Assembly (NCBI GenBank): GCA_004556055.1
Contig: SFIW01000033.1
Span: 1-24,401 of the forward strand
DNA from: Planctomycetaceae bacterium
GTDB taxonomy: Bacteria; Planctomycetota; Planctomycetia; Pirellulales; Thermoguttaceae
DNA: 24,401 bases
Direction of reading: 5' to 3'
Under the pieces are notes generated by a model. That model saw nothing but the letters and a program-made list of their open reading frames with translations, was not told where the DNA came from and searched no databases. The stretch's first letter is position 1. The number at the start of each line of letters is the position of its first letter. The position numbers were made by a program, and so were the translations under genes. Below are positions 8,039-14,330 of the stretch, piece by piece.

Positions 8039-8067
8039 TTCATAATTGAACGCCTTTTGCGAGTCGA
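8039..8067 (-). promoter_or_regulatory. Promoter of the 7575-7976 gene
   Basis: Leftward -35 TCGACT (8067-8062), 17-bp spacer and -10 TATGAA (8044-8039). It is weaker than consensus, but it aligns with the strong promoter before the paralogue at 9151 (shared AGT-GAC, AAGG-CGT and TATRA blocks). Confidence 0.45.
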
Positions 8068-8165
8068 CTAGAACGTAAGACGCCCTTCCCCTTAACTTCA
8101 AGAGGAACAAGAGCCCCTTCCAACGCCCGACGTCAACATTAAAACCTCGCGCGCCTGAACGATCG

Positions 8166-8582
8166 TCAAGCCCCGACGACCGCAAGGACGATTTGTAGAA
8201 ACGTCCAAAAGGCGCCGAGGAGCATGACGCAGAGTCCTACCCAAAAGAGAACCTTAGCAATGTAAGCGTTCTCGTTCGCCTCTTGAAGGTTTCCGATCTT
8301 CTCCCCCTTCTTCGCTCGACACGAATAGACGAAACCAACGATAAACAAAGGGAAAGCGACGATCATCCCCACGCCGTTCTGGACGATATATGAAGAGCGT
8401 TCCATCCCAGGCGAGTAAGCTATGTTCTTGACGGACGAGACGGTGGAAGCGTAGGGATTGGAATCGAAAGCGGCGCTCTCCGTCGAGAAACTCCCCGTCC
8501 CTTCGGCGTCGACGGGCGCCCCGCAATAAGAGCAGAACGTCTCGGTCTCGTTGATCTCATTTCCGCATTTCGTGCAAAACAT
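8166..8582 (-). CDS. Zinc-ribbon/CD225-like membrane protein
   Basis: The 138-residue product carries zinc ribbon MFCTKCGNEI...CSYCG (Cys 3, 6, 17, 20), a Ser/Thr/Asn linker with SNPYAS, and two membrane helices (about 66-88 and 111-136). Their connecting loop RAKKGEKIGNLQEANENAYIAK has the G-x-x-x-x-A-x-x-x-A pattern of CD225 loops. ATG 8582 follows GCGAAAGGGGAGACG, whose GGGGAG is a good ribosome site and whose GCGAAAGG block recurs before the paralogues at 7976 and 9151. NPYAS also resembles the NPYDA of the 8708 protein, so these two look closest. I could not find a convincing promoter in the 125 bp upstream. Function unknown. Confidence 0.82.
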   Translation of the reverse strand: MFCTKCGNEINETETFCSYCGAPVDAEGTGSFSTESAAFDSNPYASTVSSVKNIAYSPGMERSSYIVQNGVGMIVAFPLFIVGFVYSCRAKKGEKIGNLQEANENAYIAKVLFWVGLCVMLLGAFWTFLQIVLAVVGA

Positions 8583-8707
8583 CGTCTCCCCTTTCGCGTA
8601 GACTTGCCGTTAGAACGCTCGTTGAAGGCGCTCAGTCCTCAGAAACGCTCGTCATAATCGAGAGCCCCAGGTTTGAACCCCTCGGAGAGCTCGTCGCGCG
8701 GAATATT

Positions 8708-9151
8708 TCACTCGACGGGAACCGCCGCGCCGAACGCCATAACAATAATGACCAAAATCGCCTGGAGGATTCCTAGTCCCAAACCGATCCAGAAGCAGAT
8801 CTTGGCGACTTGGGCTTTGGAATTCGCGTCCTGAACGTCCCCCGCTCCAGCCTTATTGTTGGAGAGAATCGAAAAGACAAGCCCGACGATAAAGACGGGA
8901 GAACAACACAGGAGCGTTCCAAGAATATTCGGAATGAGGAACGGACTCGCGACCTCGCCCTGAACCGCCGCTTGGTATTGACCGCCAAGTTGCGGCGCGT
9001 CGTACGGATTCGCGCCGTTAAAGGGGGACGCCGCGGACTGAGAGTCGAAAGACGGAGAATTCCCCGCGGCTCCAGGAACGACGCTTTCGCCGCAAAAAGG
9101 ACAAAAGGAAGCGTTGTCTTCAATCATTTGGCCGCACTTCGTACAATACAT
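8708..9151 (-). CDS. Zinc-ribbon/CD225-like membrane protein
   Basis: The 147-residue product has zinc ribbon MYCTKCGQMI...CPFCG (Cys 3, 6, 17, 20), a Gly/Ser/Asn/Gln-rich linker (21-68) and two helices (about 72-96 and 118-142). The first helix contains CCSPVFIVGLVFS, and the loop is SNNKAGAGDVQDANSKAQVAK. CCSP-x3-VG-x2-FSI is shared with the 9388 protein and matches the CC-P-x-G-x-V pattern of dispanins. ATG 9151 is preceded by GCGAAAGGCGACGTT. It has a near-consensus promoter (9214-9243), so it may be among the better expressed members. The family is best read as membrane proteins with a cytosolic metal-binding head; partners are unknown. Confidence 0.85.
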   Translation of the reverse strand: MYCTKCGQMIEDNASFCPFCGESVVPGAAGNSPSFDSQSAASPFNGANPYDAPQLGGQYQAAVQGEVASPFLIPNILGTLLCCSPVFIVGLVFSILSNNKAGAGDVQDANSKAQVAKICFWIGLGLGILQAILVIIVMAFGAAVPVE

Positions 9152-9213
9152 AACGTCGCCTTTCGCTTAAAAATCGTTGTTAAAGGGAGAATCGCGGAAT
9201 TCCGCGCGTCTTC

Positions 9214-9243
9214 ATTATAAATGGACGTCCTTCCACGCGTCAA
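9214..9243 (-). promoter_or_regulatory. Strong sigma-70-like promoter of the 8708-9151 gene
   Basis: Leftward -35 TTGACG (9243-9238, 5/6), 18-bp spacer and -10 TATAAT (9219-9214, 6/6). The predicted leader is about 55 nt. Confidence 0.8.
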
Positions 9244-9317
9244 CTGTTTGCGCGTCATTTTCCCATCTTTTTCCGCCAAAACGCCGGGACGTTCCCCGCG
9301 CGTTCCATCGTAATATA

Positions 9318-9361
9318 GAAGAAGCCCTTGCCGCGTCAAATCAAGCGAAAAGGGCTTCTTC
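9318..9361 (-). terminator. Terminator hairpin after the 10650-9388 operon
   Basis: A perfect 12-bp stem, GAAGAAGCCCTT (9318-9329) with AAGGGCTTCTTC (9350-9361), has a 20-base loop and lies 27 bp after the stop at 9388. The following TATATT is a poor T-run, so efficiency is uncertain; read rightward it is followed by CTCAAC. Confidence 0.6.
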
Positions 9362-9387
9362 TCAACTAGCAGGACGCGATTTCCGAA

Positions 9388-10185
9388 TCAAGCGTCGACG
9401 ACCTCGTCTCCCTGCGAAGTCGCCTCGGGAGCGGCTTCTTCAACGGGGGGCGCGTCGGCGGCGTCATCGGCGGGGTTCGGCTCGTCGCTGGGCGCGTCGG
9501 AAGCGGAGTCGGCGGCGGCGTTTTCGTCTACCGGCGCGGGCTCGTCAACGGGCGCGTCGGAGCCGAGGAATACAGACTGAATCTCTTCGGGGACCCCGTC
9601 GACGGGAATCACGTTGGGCTCCGCCGGGAATTCTTCCAGGACGAGTTTCTTTCCGTTGACGTAGATTTCCTTTTTCACGGAACCGTCTTCTTGGGCTTCG
9701 AGAACGATCTTCGCCTCAAGTTTGTCCTCGATACCGTAGGTTTTGACGAAGGAGTCGAGGGCGGTCTCAATTTCCTTCGAGAAGTCTTCTGCAGAACGTT
9801 GAATCATGCAACTTGACTCTCTGCAGATATTTTCAAAAGGACGATGAAGCGCGGCGATCGCGAATGAAAAGAACGCGGCGACAAGGAGCGCGAGGAGCGA
9901 GAAGAGGATCGTAATCCAAAAGAGACACTTAGCGACGGTAGCGCGAGCGGCGCCGTCGCAGGCGCGCCCGGCGGCGTAGGCGGACTTCGCGGCGATCGAG
10001 AAGCCGACGCCGACCAAAGCGATCGGGGAGCAACAGCAGAAGGTCGCGAGAATATTGCGAATCAAGTACGACGGATAGCGTTTCGTCTCTTCTGACGCAG
10101 ACTTTTGCGCGTCGCTCGGAGCGCCGCAAAAGGGGCAAAAACGCGCGGAGTCGTCGATTTGTTTTCCACAATGACCACAAAACAT
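9388..10185 (-). CDS. Zinc-ribbon/CD225-like membrane protein with large C-terminal region
   Basis: At 265 residues this is the longest family member. It has zinc ribbon MFCGHCGKQI...CPFCG (Cys 3, 6, 17, 20), two membrane segments (about 40-64 and 86-113) with CCCSPIALVGVGFSIA in the first, and a loop rich in Ala/Gly/Arg. After the second helix comes a probable folded region (115-205) with alternating hydrophobic and charged residues (EAKIVLEAQ, KKEIYVNGKKLVLEEFP). A very acidic Ala/Pro/Asp/Glu tail follows (about 208-265). Cys121 and Cys126 could form a disulfide if that side is extracytoplasmic. ATG 10185 has AAAGGA upstream. It starts 12 bp after the stop of the two-ribbon gene, so the two are co-transcribed. 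Function unknown. Confidence 0.82.
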   Translation of the reverse strand: MFCGHCGKQIDDSARFCPFCGAPSDAQKSASEETKRYPSYLIRNILATFCCCSPIALVGVGFSIAAKSAYAAGRACDGAARATVAKCLFWITILFSLLALLVAAFFSFAIAALHRPFENICRESSCMIQRSAEDFSKEIETALDSFVKTYGIEDKLEAKIVLEAQEDGSVKKEIYVNGKKLVLEEFPAEPNVIPVDGVPEEIQSVFLGSDAPVDEPAPVDENAAADSASDAPSDEPNPADDAADAPPVEEAAPEATSQGDEVVDA

Positions 10186-10197
10186 GGCGGCAATCCT

Positions 10198-10650
10198 TTA
10201 CAAAAGAGCGGCAAAAACGCCAAAGAAGAGGAAATGACACAGAATCCAGATCGTCCCAAAGAGGACGATTAAGATTGGGAGAATCCACATCGCAAGGTTC
10301 CAGAGGAACGCGCAACATGACAAGGACTTCGCTTCCGCATAGGAAGAGGCGACAAATCGCGCGGCGAGGGAGAAGGCGAGAGCGCCAAGGCCGAGCGGGA
10401 AGAAGACGATCGCCGTAATGATCGACCAGACGAGCCATCCGCCGACATAAGGCTGGTGGAGAACGCAAGAGCGTCTCGGCGCGGCGCCGCATTGCGAACA
10501 ATAGACGCCGCGTTCCATCGGAGCGCCGCAATTCGAGCAAAACCGCTTCTCCTCTGCGGCGGGATTCGGCCCGTTCGTTGCGGAACCGCATTGGGAACAA
10601 AAGCGCGGTTCGCCCTCTAACGGCGCGCCGCATTGCTTGCAAAAACTCAT
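10198..10650 (-). CDS. Membrane protein with two zinc ribbons and a CD225-like region
   Basis: The 150-residue product has two tandem zinc ribbons, CKQC...CSQC (4-21) and CSNC...CSQC (38-54, with a nine-residue gap instead of ten), then a hydrophobic half. The first helix region, GGWLVWSIITAIVFFPLGLG (about 70-95), fits the dispanin pattern. A short loop, ARFVASSYAEAKSLS, and about 40 hydrophobic residues follow, probably two more passes, giving one more helix than its neighbours. No hydrophilic tail is present. ATG 10650 has GGGGAAG upstream. It is the first gene of a two-gene unit with the 9388 protein. The only candidate promoter, TTGCAT-17-TTATAT around 10675-10710, is weak. Role unknown. 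Confidence 0.8.
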   Translation of the reverse strand: MSFCKQCGAPLEGEPRFCSQCGSATNGPNPAAEEKRFCSNCGAPMERGVYCSQCGAAPRRSCVLHQPYVGGWLVWSIITAIVFFPLGLGALAFSLAARFVASSYAEAKSLSCCAFLWNLAMWILPILIVLFGTIWILCHFLFFGVFAALL

Positions 10651-10786
10651 GATTATCTTCCCCGAAGTAGGATGTTCGAAAGCGATATAAAACGCTAATA
10701 ATTATGTATGCAAAAAAGAGGTTCGAATCGTCGCTAATCGCGTTAATTCTTCAGTTCAAGCGCGTCGCCGAAACTCCCAGACTTGC

Positions 10787-11248
10787 TTAGAGGAGGGCGA
10801 ATAGCGAATGGCACGCGAGAACGAGCGGAATTTTGAAGATCGCAAAGAGGCATGCGAAGGCGAACCAAAGCTTGGCGCGCTTCGAAGCCGCAGGCGCGTT
10901 GGGACTATTAACGCGGCGCAGTTCGATCGTACGCCATGAAAAGAAAGTTCCGATAAGTCCGCAGACCGAACTGAGCAGGAAGATCGCCAAAATGTTGAGA
11001 ATAATGAAGGAGGGAGCGGCGTAATTCGTCGCCGTTAGACAATCGACGCCCTTTCGGATCCACCCTTCGATCGCGTCGGTCGCGCGTCCCAGAGAATCGT
11101 CGAGACTCTCCGCGATCGCGCGAAAATCCATCGCCTTGATTTTTTCAAAAAAAGATCCGACGGCGGAAGCGCCGTAACGACGACCGCACTTGGGGCAGAA
11201 TTTTCCATTGGGATCCGCGGGGGCCCCGCAACGTTCGCAATATTTCAT
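10787..11248 (-). CDS. Zinc-ribbon/CD225-like membrane protein with long linker
   Basis: The 153-residue product begins with zinc ribbon MKYCERCGAP...CPKCG (Cys 4, 7, 18, 21). A charged, probably helical linker follows (about 30-75, FFEKIKAMDFRAIAESLDDS and beyond), then two membrane segments (about 79-105 and 126-153) joined by a basic loop, RTIELRRVNSPNAPAASKRAK. It is the most diverged ribbon protein of the block, lacking the CCSP motif, although the order of parts is the same. ATG 11248 is chosen over the start at 11269 because the ribbon begins at once and GGAG is suitably placed. It lies 27 bp after the DUF2752 gene and probably shares its transcript. Function unknown. Confidence 0.78.
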   Translation of the reverse strand: MKYCERCGAPADPNGKFCPKCGRRYGASAVGSFFEKIKAMDFRAIAESLDDSLGRATDAIEGWIRKGVDCLTATNYAAPSFIILNILAIFLLSSVCGLIGTFFSWRTIELRRVNSPNAPAASKRAKLWFAFACLFAIFKIPLVLACHSLFALL

Positions 11249-11275
11249 GAGGATTTTCTCCAGGATCAAGGCGCG

Positions 11276-11701
11276 TTAAGGACATGGACCTTCGGGAGGC
11301 CTCAACCAGTCGCAGACGTCGAAAGGCAAATTCCGGGCGACGCCCAAGACGAGGAGGAGGATGGCGAGGAAGAGAGCATAGCGATAGACCAAGCGTCGCG
11401 GAGGATAGACGCCGCGCCACTCGTCGTAGAACGCTTGGCACAAAGCGACGGGTATCCATGGAACGGCGAGCGCGAAGGCGGGATTATATCGGAACGCCCC
11501 AATAAAATCGGCGCATAACAAGCGTCGAAGAGCGCGAGTCGAGCCGCATCCAGGGCAGTATAGTCCGGTGAGTTTGCGAAAGAAGCAGGAAGGCAATCGC
11601 AACTGAGTCGGGGAATAATTAACGAGGAGGACGGCGACGGCGGACGCGCCGAGTAGCGCCAAAACAAGAGCGAGCGTCAACCGCCAGTGTTTCCGGGTCA
11701 T
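11276..11701 (-). CDS. DUF2752 domain membrane protein
   Basis: The 141-residue product has the DUF2752 signature CPGCGSTRALRRLL (49-62) followed by AFRYNPAFALAVPW, with hydrophobic segments at about 7-28, 74-92 and 106-124. DUF2752 proteins are small bacterial membrane proteins of unknown function; the CxxC and the Asn-Pro turn are the conserved core. To my knowledge they are often encoded near small membrane proteins of the TM2 or CD225 sort, which fits this position at the edge of the zinc-ribbon array. ATG 11701 has AGGAG eight bases upstream and a promoter only about 25 bp away. The next gene follows after 27 bp, so they probably form an operon. Confidence 0.88.
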   Translation of the reverse strand: MTRKHWRLTLALVLALLGASAVAVLLVNYSPTQLRLPSCFFRKLTGLYCPGCGSTRALRRLLCADFIGAFRYNPAFALAVPWIPVALCQAFYDEWRGVYPPRRLVYRYALFLAILLLVLGVARNLPFDVCDWLRPPEGPCP

Positions 11702-11725
11702 ACGCTCGCTCCTGTAAATAGGTGA

Positions 11726-11754
11726 ATTAAAGAGGGGTCAAATCGACGCGTCAA
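11726..11754 (-). promoter_or_regulatory. Sigma-70-like promoter of the DUF2752 operon
   Basis: Leftward -35 TTGACG (11754-11749), 17-bp spacer and -10 TTTAAT (11731-11726), each 5/6. It fills the 58-bp gap after mdh and predicts a leader of only about 18 nt that still contains AGGAG. Confidence 0.7.
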
Positions 11755-11759
11755 GAGGC

Positions 11760-12719
11760 TCACGCCTGCTTAGGAGCTTCGAGAACCTTCTGCATGTTGG
11801 CGACATTGGTGCGAACCGCGTCGCAGCTCTTGGCAAAGAGAGCCTTCTCTTCAAGCGTCATATCGACGTTGACGATCTTCTTGACGCCGCCGTCGCCGAG
11901 GACGACGGGAACGCCGACGTAATAACCGCCGACGGAGTATTCCTGATCGCAGTAAGCGACGCAAGCGAGGACGCGGTTTTCGTCGCGAACGATCGCCTGA
12001 ACCATCTTGGCGGTAGAAGCGGCGGGCGCGTAATAAGCGGAGCCGGTGCCGAGGAGATTGACGATTTCGCCGCCGCCGACGCGGGTGCGCTGAACGATTT
12101 CAGCGAGGCGATCGGGAGCGATGAGCTGGGTGACGGGGATACCGCCGACGGAAGAGCAGCTGGCGAGAGGCACCATGGAGTCGCCGTGACCGCCGAGGAG
12201 CATGGCGTTGACGTCTTCAGGGCTGACGCCGAGTTCCATGGCGATGAAGCAGCAGAAGCGCGCGGCGTCGAGAACGCCCGCCTGACCGATAACGCGAGAG
12301 TGCGGGAAACCGGTGACGTCGCACATTCGCTGCACCATGGTGTCGACAGGGTTGCTGACGACGATGACGACGGCGTTGGGGCTGGTGGCTTTGATCTGTT
12401 CGCCAACGGAGCCGACGATGCCGGCGTTGATGGAAAGGAGGTCGTCGCGGCTCATACCAGGCTTACGAGCGACGCCCGCGGTGACGACGACGACGTCGCT
12501 GTTCGCGGTATCAGCGTAATCGGTGGTGCCGGTCAGGTTGGAAGTGTAACCGAGGACGGGAGCGGCTTCGGCAAGGTCAAGAGCTTTACCCTTGGGCATA
12601 TCTCCCGCGCGAGGAGTATCGAGAAGAACGACGTCTCCCAACCCAGCCTGAGCGCAATATAACGCGCATGTAGCTCCTACGTTTCCAGCGCCGACGACGG
12701 TGATCTTCGCTCGTTTCAT
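11760..12719 (-). CDS. mdh: Malate dehydrogenase (LDH-like type)
   Basis: This 319-residue NAD-dependent enzyme interconverts malate and oxaloacetate in the cytosol. The Rossmann motif GAGNVG is at 10-15, with Asp34 placed to prefer NAD over NADP. The substrate loop reads ARKPGMSR, with Arg85 and Arg91; Arg at the first position, where lactate dehydrogenases have Gln, marks malate specificity. The catalytic pair is Asp151 (GVLDAARF, with Arg154) and His178 (GGHGDSMVP). ATG 12719 is preferred over 12740 because the fold starts there and GGAG precedes it. There is no strong terminator before the next gene, so some read-through is possible. The upstream promoter is unclear: a TTGAAC at about 12770 has only a poorly spaced CATATT. 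Confidence 0.97.
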   Translation of the reverse strand: MKRAKITVVGAGNVGATCALYCAQAGLGDVVLLDTPRAGDMPKGKALDLAEAAPVLGYTSNLTGTTDYADTANSDVVVVTAGVARKPGMSRDDLLSINAGIVGSVGEQIKATSPNAVVIVVSNPVDTMVQRMCDVTGFPHSRVIGQAGVLDAARFCCFIAMELGVSPEDVNAMLLGGHGDSMVPLASCSSVGGIPVTQLIAPDRLAEIVQRTRVGGGEIVNLLGTGSAYYAPAASTAKMVQAIVRDENRVLACVAYCDQEYSVGGYYVGVPVVLGDGGVKKIVNVDMTLEEKALFAKSCDAVRTNVANMQKVLEAPKQA

Positions 12720-12790
12720 GTTATTAAATCTCCATAACAAATAAAATATGTTGAGCTTGAAACTGTATAGTTCAATGAGGCGAAATTCTC

Positions 12791-12856
12791 GCGTATAGCA
12801 GAATTTACCGGGCCGGTTTCGCTAAGTCCACCGGCGCCCATTGTGATTCTATACGC
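12791..12856. other. Long interrupted stem-loop between the cysteine desulfurase gene and mdh
   Basis: GCGTATA (12791-12797) pairs with TATACGC (12850-12856), and GAAT (12801-12804) with ATTC (12846-12849). Inside these, GGGCCGGT (12810-12817) pairs with ACCGGC...CCC (12830-12839). A second, mutually exclusive hairpin is possible: AAATTC (12783-12788) with GAATTT (12801-12806). It has no T-run on either strand. It could be a factor-dependent terminator or processing site after the desulfurase gene, or a small dispersed element. Confidence 0.55.
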
Positions 12857-12891
12857 TGCGCGAAAATTATCAAGCCCCTAAACGAATTGCG

Positions 12892-14139
12892 TCACGCGAT
12901 CGGTTCCGACTTCTTCGAATCCCATTTCGACGACGTCGCGCGGATCGTGTTCACCGACTCGACAAACGCCTCTATCGCTCGATCGATTTCTTCGTCCGTC
13001 GTATATCGACTCAGACTAAACCTGAAATTCCCCTGCAAAGCTCCTGCGGGCACGCCCATCGCCGTGAGGACGTGCGACGGTTCAAGAGAGCCCGAGGTGC
13101 AAGCGGAACCGCTCGAAACGCAAACGCCCTTATCCGACATAAGCGCAAGAATAGCCTCGCCTTCCGCGCCGTAGACCGCTACGTTCAGAGTGTTGGGCGT
13201 GCGCGGCGCTCCTTTACCGTTGACGACTATCCAGCTCAAGCGTTCTTCCAACGCTTTCTGCAACCGATCGCGCTGCGCCGCCATCTTCGCCGCGCGGCGC
13301 TCAAGTCCGTCCTTCTCAAGGGTCAACGCCCGCGCCAAACCCATAATATACGGAACGTTTTCCGTGCCCGCTCGGCGTCCGCGCTCCTGATGACCGCCGA
13401 CCATAAAGCTCTCAAAGGGCGTTCCTCTCTTAACATAAAGTACGCCGACGCCCTTTGGCGCGTGGATTTTATGTCCGCTAAAAGAGAGCATGTCGACGTA
13501 CGCGAAAGCGCCCGGCGTCGCGTCGTTACCCTTCGAATCAAGCGAAAGATTAATCGGAAGTTTCGTCGTCGTTTGCGTCGCGTCGACGTGGAAAATAATT
13601 TTTCGATCCGTCTGCTTCACAATACGCGACAATTTTTCTATCGGGAAAATGACGCCCGTCTCATTGTTGGCGTGCATAATGGAGACGATTGCCGTCTCTC
13701 CTGGTCGAATCGCCTGCACGAATTCGCGCAGGTTGATCTGTCCGTCTTTTCCGACCCCGATCCACGAGACGTCGTAACCGTCCTTTTCAAGACGTCGGCA
13801 AACTTCGATAATCGCGGGATGTTCGACCTTCGAGGTAACGATATGTCGACGTTTTGGATCGGCCTTGAGCGCGGCGCGGAGCCCCCCGAAGAGCGCGGCG
13901 TTGTTGCTCTCGGTCGCGCAGGAGGTAAAGATGATTTCGTCGGGATACGCGGCGCCGAGCGCGTCGGCGACGTCGCGACGCGCTTCGTCGAGTTTGCGCG
14001 CAAGAGCAAGCGCGGGCTCGTACATCGAGCTAGGATTCCAGTATTCATCGGCGAGATATTGTCTAATTGTGTCGACGACCTCAGGAGCGACCTTAGTCGT
14101 GGCGTTATTATCGAGATAAGCGACGTTATAATTCGACAT
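12892..14139 (-). CDS. Cysteine desulfurase, NifS/IscS type
   Basis: This 415-residue PLP enzyme removes sulfur from L-cysteine as an enzyme persulfide, typically for iron-sulfur cluster assembly. Landmarks are YLDNNATTKV near the start, ATESNN (75-80), His107 in VEHPAI, HANNETG (156-162), Asp186 and Gln189 in HVDATQ, the PLP lysine Lys224 in SGHKIHAPKG, RRAGTEN and the catalytic Cys347 in SSGSACTSGSLEPSHVL. The Cys loop is the long, class I form. No iscU, iscA or nifU gene is adjacent, so whether it serves general cluster assembly or tRNA thiolation cannot be told; nifS and iscS are both possible names. ATG 14139 has AAAGG upstream; starts at 14163 or 14211 lack a ribosome site. It is divergent from xylB. 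Confidence 0.93.
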   Translation of the reverse strand: MSNYNVAYLDNNATTKVAPEVVDTIRQYLADEYWNPSSMYEPALALARKLDEARRDVADALGAAYPDEIIFTSCATESNNAALFGGLRAALKADPKRRHIVTSKVEHPAIIEVCRRLEKDGYDVSWIGVGKDGQINLREFVQAIRPGETAIVSIMHANNETGVIFPIEKLSRIVKQTDRKIIFHVDATQTTTKLPINLSLDSKGNDATPGAFAYVDMLSFSGHKIHAPKGVGVLYVKRGTPFESFMVGGHQERGRRAGTENVPYIMGLARALTLEKDGLERRAAKMAAQRDRLQKALEERLSWIVVNGKGAPRTPNTLNVAVYGAEGEAILALMSDKGVCVSSGSACTSGSLEPSHVLTAMGVPAGALQGNFRFSLSRYTTDEEIDRAIEAFVESVNTIRATSSKWDSKKSEPIA

Positions 14140-14224
14140 GCTGAACGACCTTTCAAAGATCATGCGCGGCGCGGAGCAACCCGTCGCGCAAAGGGTGAGA
14201 GCCGCGTACAATATTGCGCGACGC

Positions 14225-14253
14225 TTGAAAATCGTTCTGCGTTCTGGTATCCT
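14225..14253 (+). promoter_or_regulatory. Sigma-70-like promoter of xylB
   Basis: -35 TTGAAA (14225-14230), 17-bp spacer, TG-extended -10 TATCCT (14248-14253). The leader is about 70 nt. I see no clear operator for a xylose-type repressor between it and the start. Confidence 0.65.
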
Positions 14254-14330
14254 ATCAGCGAAGCGGCGTGGAAAAGACTCCTCTCCTTCCCCGCCCTAAA
14301 TCGACGCTAATAAATTTAGGAGTTACACAT

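Noticed and set aside
8660..8700. GGTTTGAACCCC resembling a tRNA T-loop
   Set aside because: The flanking bases do not form the five-base T stem, the invariant C of TTC is replaced, and no acceptor or anticodon arm is found on either strand.
6540..11248. Possibility that the zinc-ribbon array is a defence island or prophage segment
   Set aside because: No nuclease, integrase, toxin or phage structural gene lies among the members, base composition matches the housekeeping neighbours, and flanking genes are core metabolism.
13072..14310. Plus-strand open frame of 412 codons antisense to the cysteine desulfurase
   Set aside because: The desulfurase has all catalytic residues; the antisense frame is a composition effect.
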